From positions 1-8,401 of the forward strand of contig JACQNY010000123.1 of NCBI GenBank assembly GCA_016202795.1: 8,401 nt of DNA, read 5' to 3'. The notes beneath the pieces are model-generated. The model was not told the DNA's origin. It was given only the letters and a program-made list of their open reading frames with translations, and did not search any database. The translations under genes and the position numbers were made by a program. Below, one piece after another: positions 1 through 4,453 of this stretch. Numbering within the stretch: the stretch's first letter is position 1; each line of letters opens with the position of its first letter. The stretch comes from Candidatus Aenigmatarchaeota archaeon. Lineage in GTDB: Archaea > Aenigmatarchaeota > Aenigmatarchaeia > JACPZZ01.

Positions 1-2
1 AG

Positions 3-126
3 TGGGAGGACCGTGATTTGAACACGGGTTATAGCCAGTCTGTTTTGAGTGACTGACACATACTATAGGTATGTGTCTAGCTCAACACCCCAAGGCTATG
101 TCTTAACCAAGCTGGACCATCCCCCC
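3..126 (-). tRNA. tRNA-Pro(GGG) with a 50-nt intron
   Basis: Read on the minus strand, the ends form a 7-bp acceptor stem, GGGGGGA (126-120) with TCCTCCC (10-4), with one G-U pair and discriminator A at 3. CCA is not encoded. The D arm has GTCC (117-114) and a loop with GG. The T arm is CCGTG/CACGG around loop TTCAAAT. The anticodon stem TAGCC (98-94) pairs with GGCTA (36-32). The loop TTGGGG gives anticodon GGG at 91-89, which decodes proline CCC/CCU codons. The loop is interrupted after position 37 by an intron (87-38), the canonical archaeal site. The variable loop has 4 nt. The acceptor, T-arm and anticodon pairings are all complete, so the gene looks functional after splicing. Confidence 0.93.
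38..87 (-). other. tRNA-Pro intron at position 37/38 with hairpin
   Basis: The 50-nt intron lies between G37 (base 88) and position 38 (base 37). A relaxed bulge-helix-bulge can be drawn. A short central helix pairs TTG (93-91) with CAG (42-40), including one G-U pair. An outer helix pairs TTGAG (85-81) with CTCAA (49-45). Cut sites fall in bulges at 88/87 and 38/37. The intron core is a perfect 9-bp hairpin, GACACATAC (77-69) and GTATGTGTC (63-55), with loop CTATA. The archaeal tRNA splicing endonuclease would be the expected processing enzyme. The exact BHB pairing is my hand model. Confidence 0.8.
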
Positions 127-151
127 ATCCTGAATTGTTATTTCCCGCACC

Positions 152-159
152 ATTTAAAT
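152..159. promoter_or_regulatory. Palindromic TATA box ATTTAAAT, possibly bidirectional
   Basis: ATTTAAAT is its own reverse complement. Its centre lies about 28 nt before the ATG at 183 on the plus strand and about 30 nt before the first base of tRNA-Pro (126) on the minus strand. Both spacings suit an archaeal TATA box, so one TBP site may serve both divergent genes. The plus-strand mRNA would then be leaderless. This is inferred from spacing only. Confidence 0.55.
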
Positions 160-182
160 CATTCTAAAAAACAATTTAATTT

Positions 183-719
183 ATGAGTGCCCATTATGCG
201 TTCGGTTTGGCAGGCATTCTAGTCGCGTTTTCATCAATACTCGTCTCTGTCGTATTATCCCCTTCATTCAACTGGAACGCTAATGCTGTGAGCGAGTTGG
301 GTACAGGAAATGCGTCGGCCATTTTCAACTCAGGGCTGGTTATAGCGGGAGCGCTTATCCTTATTTTTTCATCAGAACTCTCAAAAAATATCGGCTCGTC
401 GCCTGCCGGTAAGTTGGGTGTAATTTTTACCATGCTTTCCTCGGCGAGTCTGGCGCTCGTCGGGTTATTCAACGGAAGTTACGGTTCTCTGCATGTATTG
501 GTCTCAACTTCGTTCTTCATTTTCTCTTGGCTGTCCGCGTTTTTAATGGGAATTCATTTTATCTCCGGAAACCTTAAGTTTTTAGGCATGCTAGCTCTTT
601 TCTGTGCTGCGGGATTCGCGGTGGTTTGGTTGTCAGGTTTCCCGTTTGCGTTGAAGGAGATTATTTCCTCAGCTTCGGCCGCCTTTTGGATCGCCTTTGC
701 GGAAACCAGTGATAGCTAG
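183..719 (+). CDS. DUF998-like integral membrane protein
   Basis: This 178-residue hydrophobic protein has about six predicted membrane segments, at roughly residues 5-26, 47-64, 78-97, 103-126, 131-150 and 160-174. The sequence VSELGTGN (36-43) after the first segment, the small polar stretch NGSYGSLH (97-104) before the fourth, and a late membrane segment preceded by Glu159 resemble the DUF998 family, whose biochemical role is not established. The start at 183 fits a TATA box 28 nt upstream and implies a leaderless mRNA; no Shine-Dalgarno sequence is visible. It is divergent from tRNA-Pro and followed by tRNA-Glu, which has its own promoter. No signal peptide separate from the first membrane segment is seen. 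The family call rests on pattern resemblance; a multi-span membrane protein is certain. Confidence 0.75.
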   Translation: MSAHYAFGLAGILVAFSSILVSVVLSPSFNWNANAVSELGTGNASAIFNSGLVIAGALILIFSSELSKNIGSSPAGKLGVIFTMLSSASLALVGLFNGSYGSLHVLVSTSFFIFSWLSAFLMGIHFISGNLKFLGMLALFCAAGFAVVWLSGFPFALKEIISSASAAFWIAFAETSDS

Positions 720-732
720 AAGATCAGCAAAC

Positions 733-740
733 ATATAAAA
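733..740 (+). promoter_or_regulatory. TATA box for tRNA-Glu
   Basis: ATATAAAA lies in the gap between the DUF998-like gene and tRNA-Glu, with its centre about 31 nt before the first tRNA base. Transcription would begin near 762-765, leaving only a few bases of leader. Confidence 0.65.
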
Positions 741-748
741 GGTGTCAG

Positions 749-762
749 GTTGAATATTCAAC
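749..762. repeat. 14-bp perfect palindrome before tRNA-Glu
   Basis: GTTGAATATTCAAC is a perfect 14-bp palindrome lying between the TATA box and tRNA-Glu, ending 5 nt before the tRNA. It covers the expected transcription start, a place where a dimeric DNA-binding protein could block initiation. It has no loop, so it is better read as a DNA site than an RNA hairpin. No regulator is identified. Confidence 0.5.
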
Positions 763-767
763 GAGCC

Positions 768-842
768 GCTCCCATCGTCCAGCCCGGTCAAGGACACGAG
801 CTTCTCGAGCTCGATACACGGGTTCAAATCCCGTTGGGAGCA
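768..842 (+). tRNA. tRNA-Glu(CTC), no intron
   Basis: A complete cloverleaf can be drawn. The acceptor stem is GCTCCCA/TGGGAGC with discriminator A at 842, and CCA is not encoded. The D stem is GTCC/GGAC with GG in the loop. The anticodon stem is CGAGC/GCTCG around loop TTCTCGA, giving anticodon CTC for the glutamate codon GAG. The T arm is ACGGG/CCCGT around TTCAAAT. All stems pair fully and no intron is present, unlike the other two tRNAs here. The stop codon of the convergent lipoprotein gene lies only 8 nt beyond its 3' end. Confidence 0.96.
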
Positions 843-849
843 TTCACCA

Positions 850-1800
850 TTACCGCAACTTTTCGAAATTCTCTTTCACAACCTGTTCAAGCGCTGATCC
901 TTTTATCGGCGTCCCGAAACCGCGCGGCGGATCCAAAACAAAGAACCCGTCCAACCTACCTTCGCCTTTGTCAAAAACGTATTGTATGGATTTAGGCTCG
1001 TCCGCTTTTGATATTTGCACAGGCTTGTACGTCCCAAATTCCGATGCGAACACCATACCCACGCCGTCTTCTTCAGCCCAGTTATTCATGGCAGATATTA
1101 TCGAACCTACCCTTTCTTTGTAACCTTCTATTCCCCCGTATGGGAACGACGTGAATCCGAGTATGTCGTAACCGGTAAAGTTTATACTTTTTTTCTCAGC
1201 CAAACCCAACGCCCCCTTCCACATCACTTTTCCTGTGTACACAGCCCTGACCTTCGGTAAGATTTTCTGCCCCCATGTTGACGAAAGCTCTGTCCCAACC
1301 TTGTAATCAGGCTCGTTCATTGGTGAGAAGATCTCAACATTCTCTTCTTCGGCAATTTTTGCGAGCTTTACTACAAATTGTTCATAACTTTTTAGGACCT
1401 CTGTTCGGATATTTTCGGGCACAGGGCCAGGTTCTCCTTCAAGGTTGTGCGGAACAGGCGACGGTGATAATAAAATGGCAAGCCCGGCTTCTTTGTAATA
1501 CCTGATCAGGCGTCGTGCAGTCGATGCGTACTTTTCCATATCGCTGGCCTTGATGGATCCGTCGGCCTGGTACGGTATCTCCACGCCAAAAGCAACGGTA
1601 TTGGCACCTAACCCAACTAAGTCATTCCTGTTCTCCAAGGATTGCATCCCTTGCACTGATACGACAGGCAACCACGCGCCCAGATAAAGGGTAATGTTTT
1701 CCTGTCTGGGCGTTAACGAGCCTTCATCCAGTTTCGCAGTAGGCGCAACACACCCGCTGAAAAGCAGGGCCATTATGACACCAAAAAACAAATGCCGCAT
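850..1800 (-). CDS. Lipoprotein with glycoside hydrolase-like (beta/alpha) barrel motifs
   Basis: This 316-residue protein starts with a signal peptide ending in the lipobox-like LFSGC, with Cys17 as the probable lipidated residue, so it should sit on the outer face of the membrane. The mature part resembles a clan A glycoside hydrolase barrel. SPMNEPDY contains an N-E-P triad with Glu163, the position of the acid/base in that clan. VFASEFGTY contains Glu254 in the place expected for the nucleophile. The 91-residue spacing, and a hydrophobic stretch before each, fit strands 4 and 7. FSP-like and FPYGG segments lie between them. I cannot assign a GH family or substrate, and a non-catalytic barrel remains possible. 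It is monocistronic and divergent from the flavin reductase-like gene across only 37 bp. The start at 1800 is the one that gives the full signal peptide. Confidence 0.72.
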   Translation of the reverse strand: MRHLFFGVIMALLFSGCVAPTAKLDEGSLTPRQENITLYLGAWLPVVSVQGMQSLENRNDLVGLGANTVAFGVEIPYQADGSIKASDMEKYASTARRLIRYYKEAGLAILLSPSPVPHNLEGEPGPVPENIRTEVLKSYEQFVVKLAKIAEEENVEIFSPMNEPDYKVGTELSSTWGQKILPKVRAVYTGKVMWKGALGLAEKKSINFTGYDILGFTSFPYGGIEGYKERVGSIISAMNNWAEEDGVGMVFASEFGTYKPVQISKADEPKSIQYVFDKGEGRLDGFFVLDPPRGFGTPIKGSALEQVVKENFEKLR

Positions 1801-1810
1801 GTAAATACTT

Positions 1811-1828
1811 GTTTATTCGATATTAAAA
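1811..1828. promoter_or_regulatory. Divergent promoter region with two weak TATA-like sites
   Basis: The 37-bp gap between divergent genes holds GTTTATTC (1811-1818), centred about 24 nt before the plus-strand ATG at 1838. It also holds TTTTAATA read on the minus strand (1828-1821), centred about 25 nt before the minus-strand ATG at 1800. Both would give leaderless mRNAs. The matches are weak and the assignment rests on spacing. Confidence 0.4.
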
Positions 1829-1837
1829 CGGTATATT

Positions 1838-2455
1838 ATGCTTATGACATCCGCCATCAAAAAACTCTTCGGGTATGAAAGCACAGACCCGTACGTTTAT
1901 TTAGTTTCGACGAAATCCGGCGATAAGATCAACGGCCAGATCGCAGTCGACGTAATCGGCTTTACGTTTCTTAAAGACTGGCCGCGCGCAGCGATTTTCA
2001 TCGGAAAGGACAAATTCACGCACGATTTGATAATGGAGAGCGGCGTTTTCGCTTTGAATTTGTTGTCGGTAAAACAAATGGAACTGGTTCGCAGCTTCGG
2101 TATGCGATCCGGGAAAAATATTGACAAGTTCGAAGGCGTTGAACATATAAAATCAAAGACGGGCAGCCCGATAATAAAAAACTGCGTCGGCTACGCTGAT
2201 TTTAAGGTTATTGAAAAACTGGATCTGGGCGACCACACAATGTTTTACGGTCTGGCGGTAGATAATAAACTGCTGACAGACGAAACACCTCTAAGAATTT
2301 CATATTTCAAAAAGTCGGCTCCGAAAGAATGGCTTATTGAACTGGATAAAACGACAAAGGAAAGTCTGGAAAAATCGAAAAAGTTTTTCGATGAATACGC
2401 AAAGCGGAAAAAGTTTCACGCAGTAATAATAAAAACAGCATCTACCCGTTTCTAA
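1838..2455 (+). CDS. Flavin reductase-like FMN-binding protein
   Basis: This 205-residue soluble protein matches the flavin reductase-like split beta-barrel family, which binds FMN and in characterised members reduces flavin with NAD(P)H. Features in order are: a first strand YVYLVST (19-25); the NGQIA turn (32-36), where the family usually has N-G-x-x-A; a WPRAAIFIGKDKFTHDLI segment, covering the region that usually holds the flavin contact and the K-x-T; ESGVFALNLL (67-76); an SG-K-DKF region near 91-98; and GDHTMFYGLAVD near 131-142, the family's usual GDH-x-hydrophobic-hydrophobic-G strand. The C-terminus is lysine-rich and helical. The exact electron donor and acceptor cannot be told from sequence. 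Met3 (1844) is an alternative start. The last 14 nt overlap the end of the convergent gene. Confidence 0.85.
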   Translation: MLMTSAIKKLFGYESTDPYVYLVSTKSGDKINGQIAVDVIGFTFLKDWPRAAIFIGKDKFTHDLIMESGVFALNLLSVKQMELVRSFGMRSGKNIDKFEGVEHIKSKTGSPIIKNCVGYADFKVIEKLDLGDHTMFYGLAVDNKLLTDETPLRISYFKKSAPKEWLIELDKTTKESLEKSKKFFDEYAKRKKFHAVIIKTASTRF

Positions 2456-2912
2456 ATAGCTCATTCATCCTGTCATTCATATCGGACTCTTTTTTCTCCT
2501 CGGTAAAGCGGCGTTTTTCCTGCTCTATTTCAGAGAATAAATCTTTTAGTTTTCCGGCCCAAAGCGATATGTATTCATGCTGTACCGGGGTCATGCTTTC
2601 CTTCGGAACGCGGCCGTATTCAAGATCTTCAACATCTTTTGCTATTTTTCCTGGATCTATCTCAATGTATCCGTATTTTTGTTGAAACTCGTGAGACATG
2701 TGCGCTGTTGCAATCCTGACAACAAGCTGGAACGGTATCAGCCTGAACCGTTCCTCGATGTCCAGTTTGGTTACTTCCTCTTCGGTCAGGAGAAGCTGGT
2801 CGCGCAGGTAGGTTTTTGTAGAATCTATACGGCTTCTATAGCCTGGAGATTGTCCTACCCTCCTGTTGTAGACCGTTACAAAACTTTCTCTTACATGTGG
2901 TTGGTTAGCCAT
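2442..2912 (-). CDS. Unrecognised soluble charged protein
   Basis: I do not recognise a family in this 156-residue protein. It has no membrane segment or signal peptide. The N-terminal 40 residues are rich in Arg, Tyr and Ser. Residues 42-75 (LLTEEEVTKL, then ERFRLIPFQLVVRIATAHM) look helical and amphipathic. A central part contains YGYIEIDPGKIAKDVEDLEYG. The last 40 residues, KLKDLFSEIEQEKRRF onward, form a highly charged probable coiled coil. No cysteine is present. The start is supported by a minus-strand TATA box (2941-2934) 25 nt upstream, implying a leaderless mRNA. Its 3' end overlaps the convergent flavin reductase-like gene by 14 nt. Coding status is supported by the ORF length, promoter and non-random composition; function is unknown. 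Confidence 0.72.
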   Translation of the reverse strand: MANQPHVRESFVTVYNRRVGQSPGYRSRIDSTKTYLRDQLLLTEEEVTKLDIEERFRLIPFQLVVRIATAHMSHEFQQKYGYIEIDPGKIAKDVEDLEYGRVPKESMTPVQHEYISLWAGKLKDLFSEIEQEKRRFTEEKKESDMNDRMNELFRNG

Positions 2913-2933
2913 GCATCAGATATCACACCGACC

Positions 2934-2941
2934 TTTAAATT
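2934..2941 (-). promoter_or_regulatory. TATA box for the unrecognised minus-strand gene
   Basis: On the minus strand the sequence is AATTTAAA, centred about 25 nt before the ATG at 2912. No Shine-Dalgarno sequence precedes the ATG, which fits a leaderless transcript. Confidence 0.6.
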
Positions 2942-2965
2942 CGTGTTCGTTGCTTCGGCTAAGCA

Positions 2966-2973
2966 TTTATAAA
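2966..2973 (+). promoter_or_regulatory. TATA box upstream of the histone-like gene (distal)
   Basis: TTTATAAA predicts a transcription start near 2997, about 70 nt before the ATG at 3067. That would give a leader containing the hairpin at 3001-3022 and the ribosome binding site at 3051-3058. A second TATA-like site, TTTTATAA at 3029-3036, would instead start transcription near 3059, after most of the ribosome binding site. Because the binding site is strong, the distal box is the better candidate. Confidence 0.5.
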
Positions 2974-3000
2974 CCAGAATCATATAATGAATAGCGAAAA

Positions 3001-3022
3001 TTTCGGGCTTTTGAGCCTGAAA
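3001..3022 (+). promoter_or_regulatory. Leader hairpin of the histone-like gene
   Basis: TTTCGGGCT (3001-3009) pairs with AGCCTGAAA (3014-3022) over 9 bp, including one G-U pair, with loop TTTG. It lies within a few bases of the transcription start predicted from the TATA box at 2966-2973. No T-run follows, so it is not an obvious terminator. The role is unknown. Confidence 0.5.
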
Positions 3023-3050
3023 AGCGCGTTTTATAACAAGTCCTAAATCC

Positions 3051-3058
3051 GGGGGTGA
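3051..3058 (+). promoter_or_regulatory. Strong Shine-Dalgarno sequence
   Basis: GGGGGTGA ends 8 nt before the ATG at 3067 and contains GGTGA, complementary to the archaeal 16S rRNA 3' end. It is the clearest ribosome binding site in the window, where most other genes look leaderless, and it fixes the start of the small gene that follows. Confidence 0.7.
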
Positions 3059-3066
3059 ATATTGGA

Positions 3067-3231
3067 ATGGCGTTGGTTGTTAGAAGCAAGGTAAAGGAAG
3101 CTGCAAAGGGCATGAGATGCTCTGGTGATTTCTTCGGCGCTCTAGACACTGTTGTTGCAAACAAGATCAAAAAAGCTTCGGAGAGGGCGAAAGGTAACGG
3201 ACGATCCACATTAAGGCCCGTCGATCTTTAA
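3067..3231 (+). CDS. Small histone-fold-like DNA-binding protein
   Basis: This 54-residue basic protein starts MALVVRSKVKEAAKGMRCSG and ends with RSTLRPVDL. The layout fits a short histone-fold-type protein: a first helix with alternating Lys (S7-G15); a turn; a long helix from about D21 to A41 (ALDTVVANKIKKASERAKG); and a final Arg-Thr-x-x-Arg-Pro-x-Asp-Leu strand and turn, which in archaeal histones and DUF1931-type proteins leads into the last DNA-contacting region. The last helix of a full histone fold is lacking, as in similar short archaeal proteins that I recall from DPANN genomes. Likely role: chromatin binding as a dimer. Supported by a strong ribosome binding site, its own promoter and a T-rich terminator. 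The overlapping minus-strand reading frame has none of these. Confidence 0.78.
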   Translation: MALVVRSKVKEAAKGMRCSGDFFGALDTVVANKIKKASERAKGNGRSTLRPVDL

Positions 3232-3240
3232 TTTATCAAA

Positions 3241-3260
3241 TCTTTTCTTTTTTATTTTTT
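3241..3260 (+). terminator. T-rich terminator after the histone-like gene
   Basis: Beginning 9 nt after the stop codon, 17 of 20 bases are T on the plus strand, in several runs. T-rich tracts without a hairpin are the usual archaeal intrinsic termination signal. Confidence 0.65.
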
Positions 3261-3275
3261 CGTTTTAGCGAAGCC

Positions 3276-3282
3276 TTTATAA
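3276..3282 (+). promoter_or_regulatory. TATA box for the tRNA-Leu transcript
   Basis: TTTATAA predicts transcription from about 3305, roughly 95 nt before mature tRNA-Leu. That is a much longer leader than the few bases expected for tRNA-Glu and tRNA-Pro here. No better TATA-like site lies 25-30 nt before 3400; that interval is occupied by hairpin B. Confidence 0.55.
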
Positions 3283-3310
3283 CTCAAAGCGCAAATAGGA
3301 AAGTTAGTAA

Positions 3311-3393
3311 ATTGAAACACATGCATACCAAAAGCATGTGTTTTGGTTGGTAGTGGACCGAAACATATGTATGCTAGCAACATATGTTTCAAT
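3311..3393 (+). ncRNA. Structured leader with two hairpins before tRNA-Leu
   Basis: Hairpin A pairs AAACACATGC (3315-3324) with GCATGTGTTT (3334-3343), a perfect 10 bp. Hairpin B pairs GAAACATATGT (3360-3370) with ACATATGTTTC (3380-3390), a perfect 11 bp, with loop ATGCTAGCA. An alternative long-range stem of 9 bp is also perfect: ATTGAAACA (3311-3319) with TGTTTCAAT (3385-3393). The region could therefore switch between two folds. It has no credible reading frame. It may be a 5' leader removed by RNase P or a separate small RNA. The structure is visible in the sequence; function is unknown. Confidence 0.55.
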
Positions 3394-3451
3394 CAGAACG
3401 CGGGGGTAGCAAAGCTCGGTTAAATGTGCAGGCTTGAGGGGTCTGTGGGTA

Positions 3452-3543
3452 AGCCTTTCATAGGAAATCATAGATTTCCTATGCACGAAAATGTCAATTT
3501 TCGTTGTCTGCTGAAAAACGCTAGCGGAAAAGATCACACATTA
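3452..3543 (+). other. Probable non-canonical intron in tRNA-Leu variable arm
   Basis: The insertion carries two consecutive perfect hairpins. CATAGGAAAT (3459-3468) pairs with ATTTCCTATG (3474-3483) over 10 bp, and ACGAAAAT (3485-3492) pairs with ATTTTCGT (3497-3504) over 8 bp. A weaker stem joins CTGCT with AGCGG near 3508-3527. Boundaries are estimates from the GGG/CCC variable-arm stem, and TAA (3450-3452) with TTA (3541-3543) may continue that helix. AAGCCT (3451-3456) is also complementary to AGGCTT (3430-3435) in the anticodon arm, which could compete with the mature fold. Confidence 0.6.
3459..3504 (+). repeat. Two-hairpin module, copy 1 (tRNA-Leu insertion)
   Basis: Hairpin 1 arms are CATAGGAAAT/ATTTCCTATG with loop CATAG. 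Hairpin 2 arms are ACGAAAAT/ATTTTCGT with loop GTCA. One base (3484) separates them. The first 13 bases, CATAGGAAATCAT... up to the loop, have an identical counterpart in the lysS leader, where a second CGAAAA/TTTTCG hairpin follows in the same order. Confidence 0.65.
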
Positions 3544-3576
3544 GTCCCTTCGTGAGTTCAAATCTCACCCCCCGCA

Positions 3577-3583
3577 TTTTATA
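3577..3583 (+). promoter_or_regulatory. TATA box for the EamA transporter gene, touching tRNA-Leu
   Basis: TTTTATA begins directly after the discriminator base of tRNA-Leu and is centred about 25 nt before the ATG at 3605, predicting a leaderless mRNA. The same T-run could help end tRNA-Leu transcription. Confidence 0.6.
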
Positions 3584-3604
3584 CTTACACGGAATAATTC
3601 ACTT

Positions 3605-4453
3605 ATGGGCTGGGAATTATTTGCATTGGTTGCGGCGTTTTCAATCGGCATCGAAAGGTTAATCCACAGGCACGTGATGAAGAAGGAAGGTCATATAGCC
3701 TATAGCTGGCTTTCCGCTCTGTTGGGCGGAATATTTTACCTGCCGTTATTGGCGATAGTCGGGTTCACAATACCTGCTTCGCCGTACGGATGGGCATTGG
3801 CGATGTTCGCCGGCCTTATCTGGGCGGTTAGAGCGTTGATAGGATTCAAATCTTATCGCTATACGCAAGTCTCATTGAGAGATCCTGTGGCAAGAACGGA
3901 TGTTTTATTTCTATTGCTGTTCTCTTCCTTAATTCTGCGGGAGCCTATTACAGCAGCAAAGTTATTGGGGGTCTTGGTTATTTTTTTAGGGTTGACGATT
4001 TTGACATGGCACAAGGGAAAAATATTCGGAAAGTTCTCGCATAAAGGCGTGAGGCTGACATTGCTCGCAGCGGTTTTAAGCGGTTTGGTCGCTGTTGTCG
4101 ACAAGGCGGCGGTGGCTTATTTCCTGCCCGCGCTCTACGGATTTTTGATGTTTATTATACCTGCGGTTTATTTGACCCCCTTGGCATTGAGAAACAAAAA
4201 CGAGATAAAAAGACTGGTTTCCAGAAAGCTGTTTTGGGCGATTATTGTTTCTATTTTGGCCGTCGGGTCATATTACTTGCAGCTGTCCGCCTACCTGCTG
4301 ACAGACGTCAGCAAAGTGTTCCCCGTGCTTCAGCTGTCAACTTTAGTAACGGTGATCGGAGGCGCAGTATTCCACAAGGAGAAAGATCTGGGTTTGAGAT
4401 TAATTGGCGCAATACTCATGATCGTCGGAAGTGTTACGATTATCGCATCATAA
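3605..4453 (+). CDS. EamA/DMT-superfamily transporter
   Basis: This 282-residue protein has about ten membrane helices in two similar halves, as in the drug/metabolite transporter superfamily. The first half (1-137) ends with the conserved-type segment LLFSSLILREPITAAKLLGVLVIFLGLTIL, in which a Glu follows helix 4 and helix 5 closes the repeat. The second half (145-282) ends with VFPVLQLSTLVTVIGGAVFHKEK followed by a GAILMIVGSVTIIAS helix, the same pattern. A short cytoplasmic basic linker lies around 134-147. Substrates of this family range from amino acids to nucleotides and sugars and cannot be inferred. The length is normal for the family. The start is set by a TATA box 25 nt upstream. 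The 3' end overlaps the convergent TauE/SafE gene by 6 nt. Confidence 0.88.
   Translation: MGWELFALVAAFSIGIERLIHRHVMKKEGHIAYSWLSALLGGIFYLPLLAIVGFTIPASPYGWALAMFAGLIWAVRALIGFKSYRYTQVSLRDPVARTDVLFLLLFSSLILREPITAAKLLGVLVIFLGLTILTWHKGKIFGKFSHKGVRLTLLAAVLSGLVAVVDKAAVAYFLPALYGFLMFIIPAVYLTPLALRNKNEIKRLVSRKLFWAIIVSILAVGSYYLQLSAYLLTDVSKVFPVLQLSTLVTVIGGAVFHKEKDLGLRLIGAILMIVGSVTIIAS

Larger units (their letters stand above)
3400..3576 (+). tRNA. tRNA-Leu(GAG) with about 90-nt insertion in the variable arm
   Basis: The ends form a perfect acceptor stem, GCGGGGG (3400-3406) with CCCCCGC (3569-3575), with discriminator A at 3576 and no encoded CCA. The D arm is weak (one G-U pair) with GG in its loop. The anticodon stem CAGGC (3429-3433) pairs with GTCTG (3441-3445), including one G-U, around loop TTGAGGG with anticodon GAG at 3436-3438. 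The T arm is GTGAG/CTCAC with loop TTCAAAT. Leucine tRNAs have a long variable arm; here GGG (3447-3449) can pair with CCC (3546-3548), but about 96 nt separate them. Removing roughly 3452-3543 would restore a normal arm. No clean bulge-helix-bulge could be drawn, so the exact boundaries, and even splicing, are uncertain. A defective gene is the alternative. Confidence 0.85.

Noticed and set aside
750..995. 81-codon plus-strand frame overlapping tRNA-Glu
   Set aside because: It runs through the tRNA and the antisense of the lipoprotein gene with no coding character.
2981..3022. C/D box small RNA in the histone leader
   Set aside because: A weak C-like box (AATGAAT) and a CTGA are present, but no C' and D' boxes or kink-turn stem could be found; the simple hairpin explains the region better.
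2987..3046. 19-codon upstream reading frame before the histone-like gene
   Set aside because: Its ATG lies only about 17 nt from the TATA box, before the predicted transcription start, and the peptide has no recognisable feature.
2967..3209. 80-codon minus-strand frame opposite the histone-like gene
   Set aside because: The plus-strand small gene has a ribosome binding site, terminator and recognisable protein pattern; this frame has none.
3311..3504. CRISPR-like array of hairpins
   Set aside because: The hairpins have different sequences and irregular spacing, with no repeat-spacer periodicity and no cas genes.
3304..3537. 77-codon minus-strand frame across the tRNA-Leu locus
   Set aside because: It is antisense to the tRNA-Leu leader and body; the cloverleaf and hairpins explain the sequence.
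3400..3576. tRNA-Leu intron placed at the canonical 37/38 site using the second GTCTG at 3506-3510
   Set aside because: This would leave a variable arm of about 41 nt without the GGG/CCC stem. The variable-arm model keeps all five stems.
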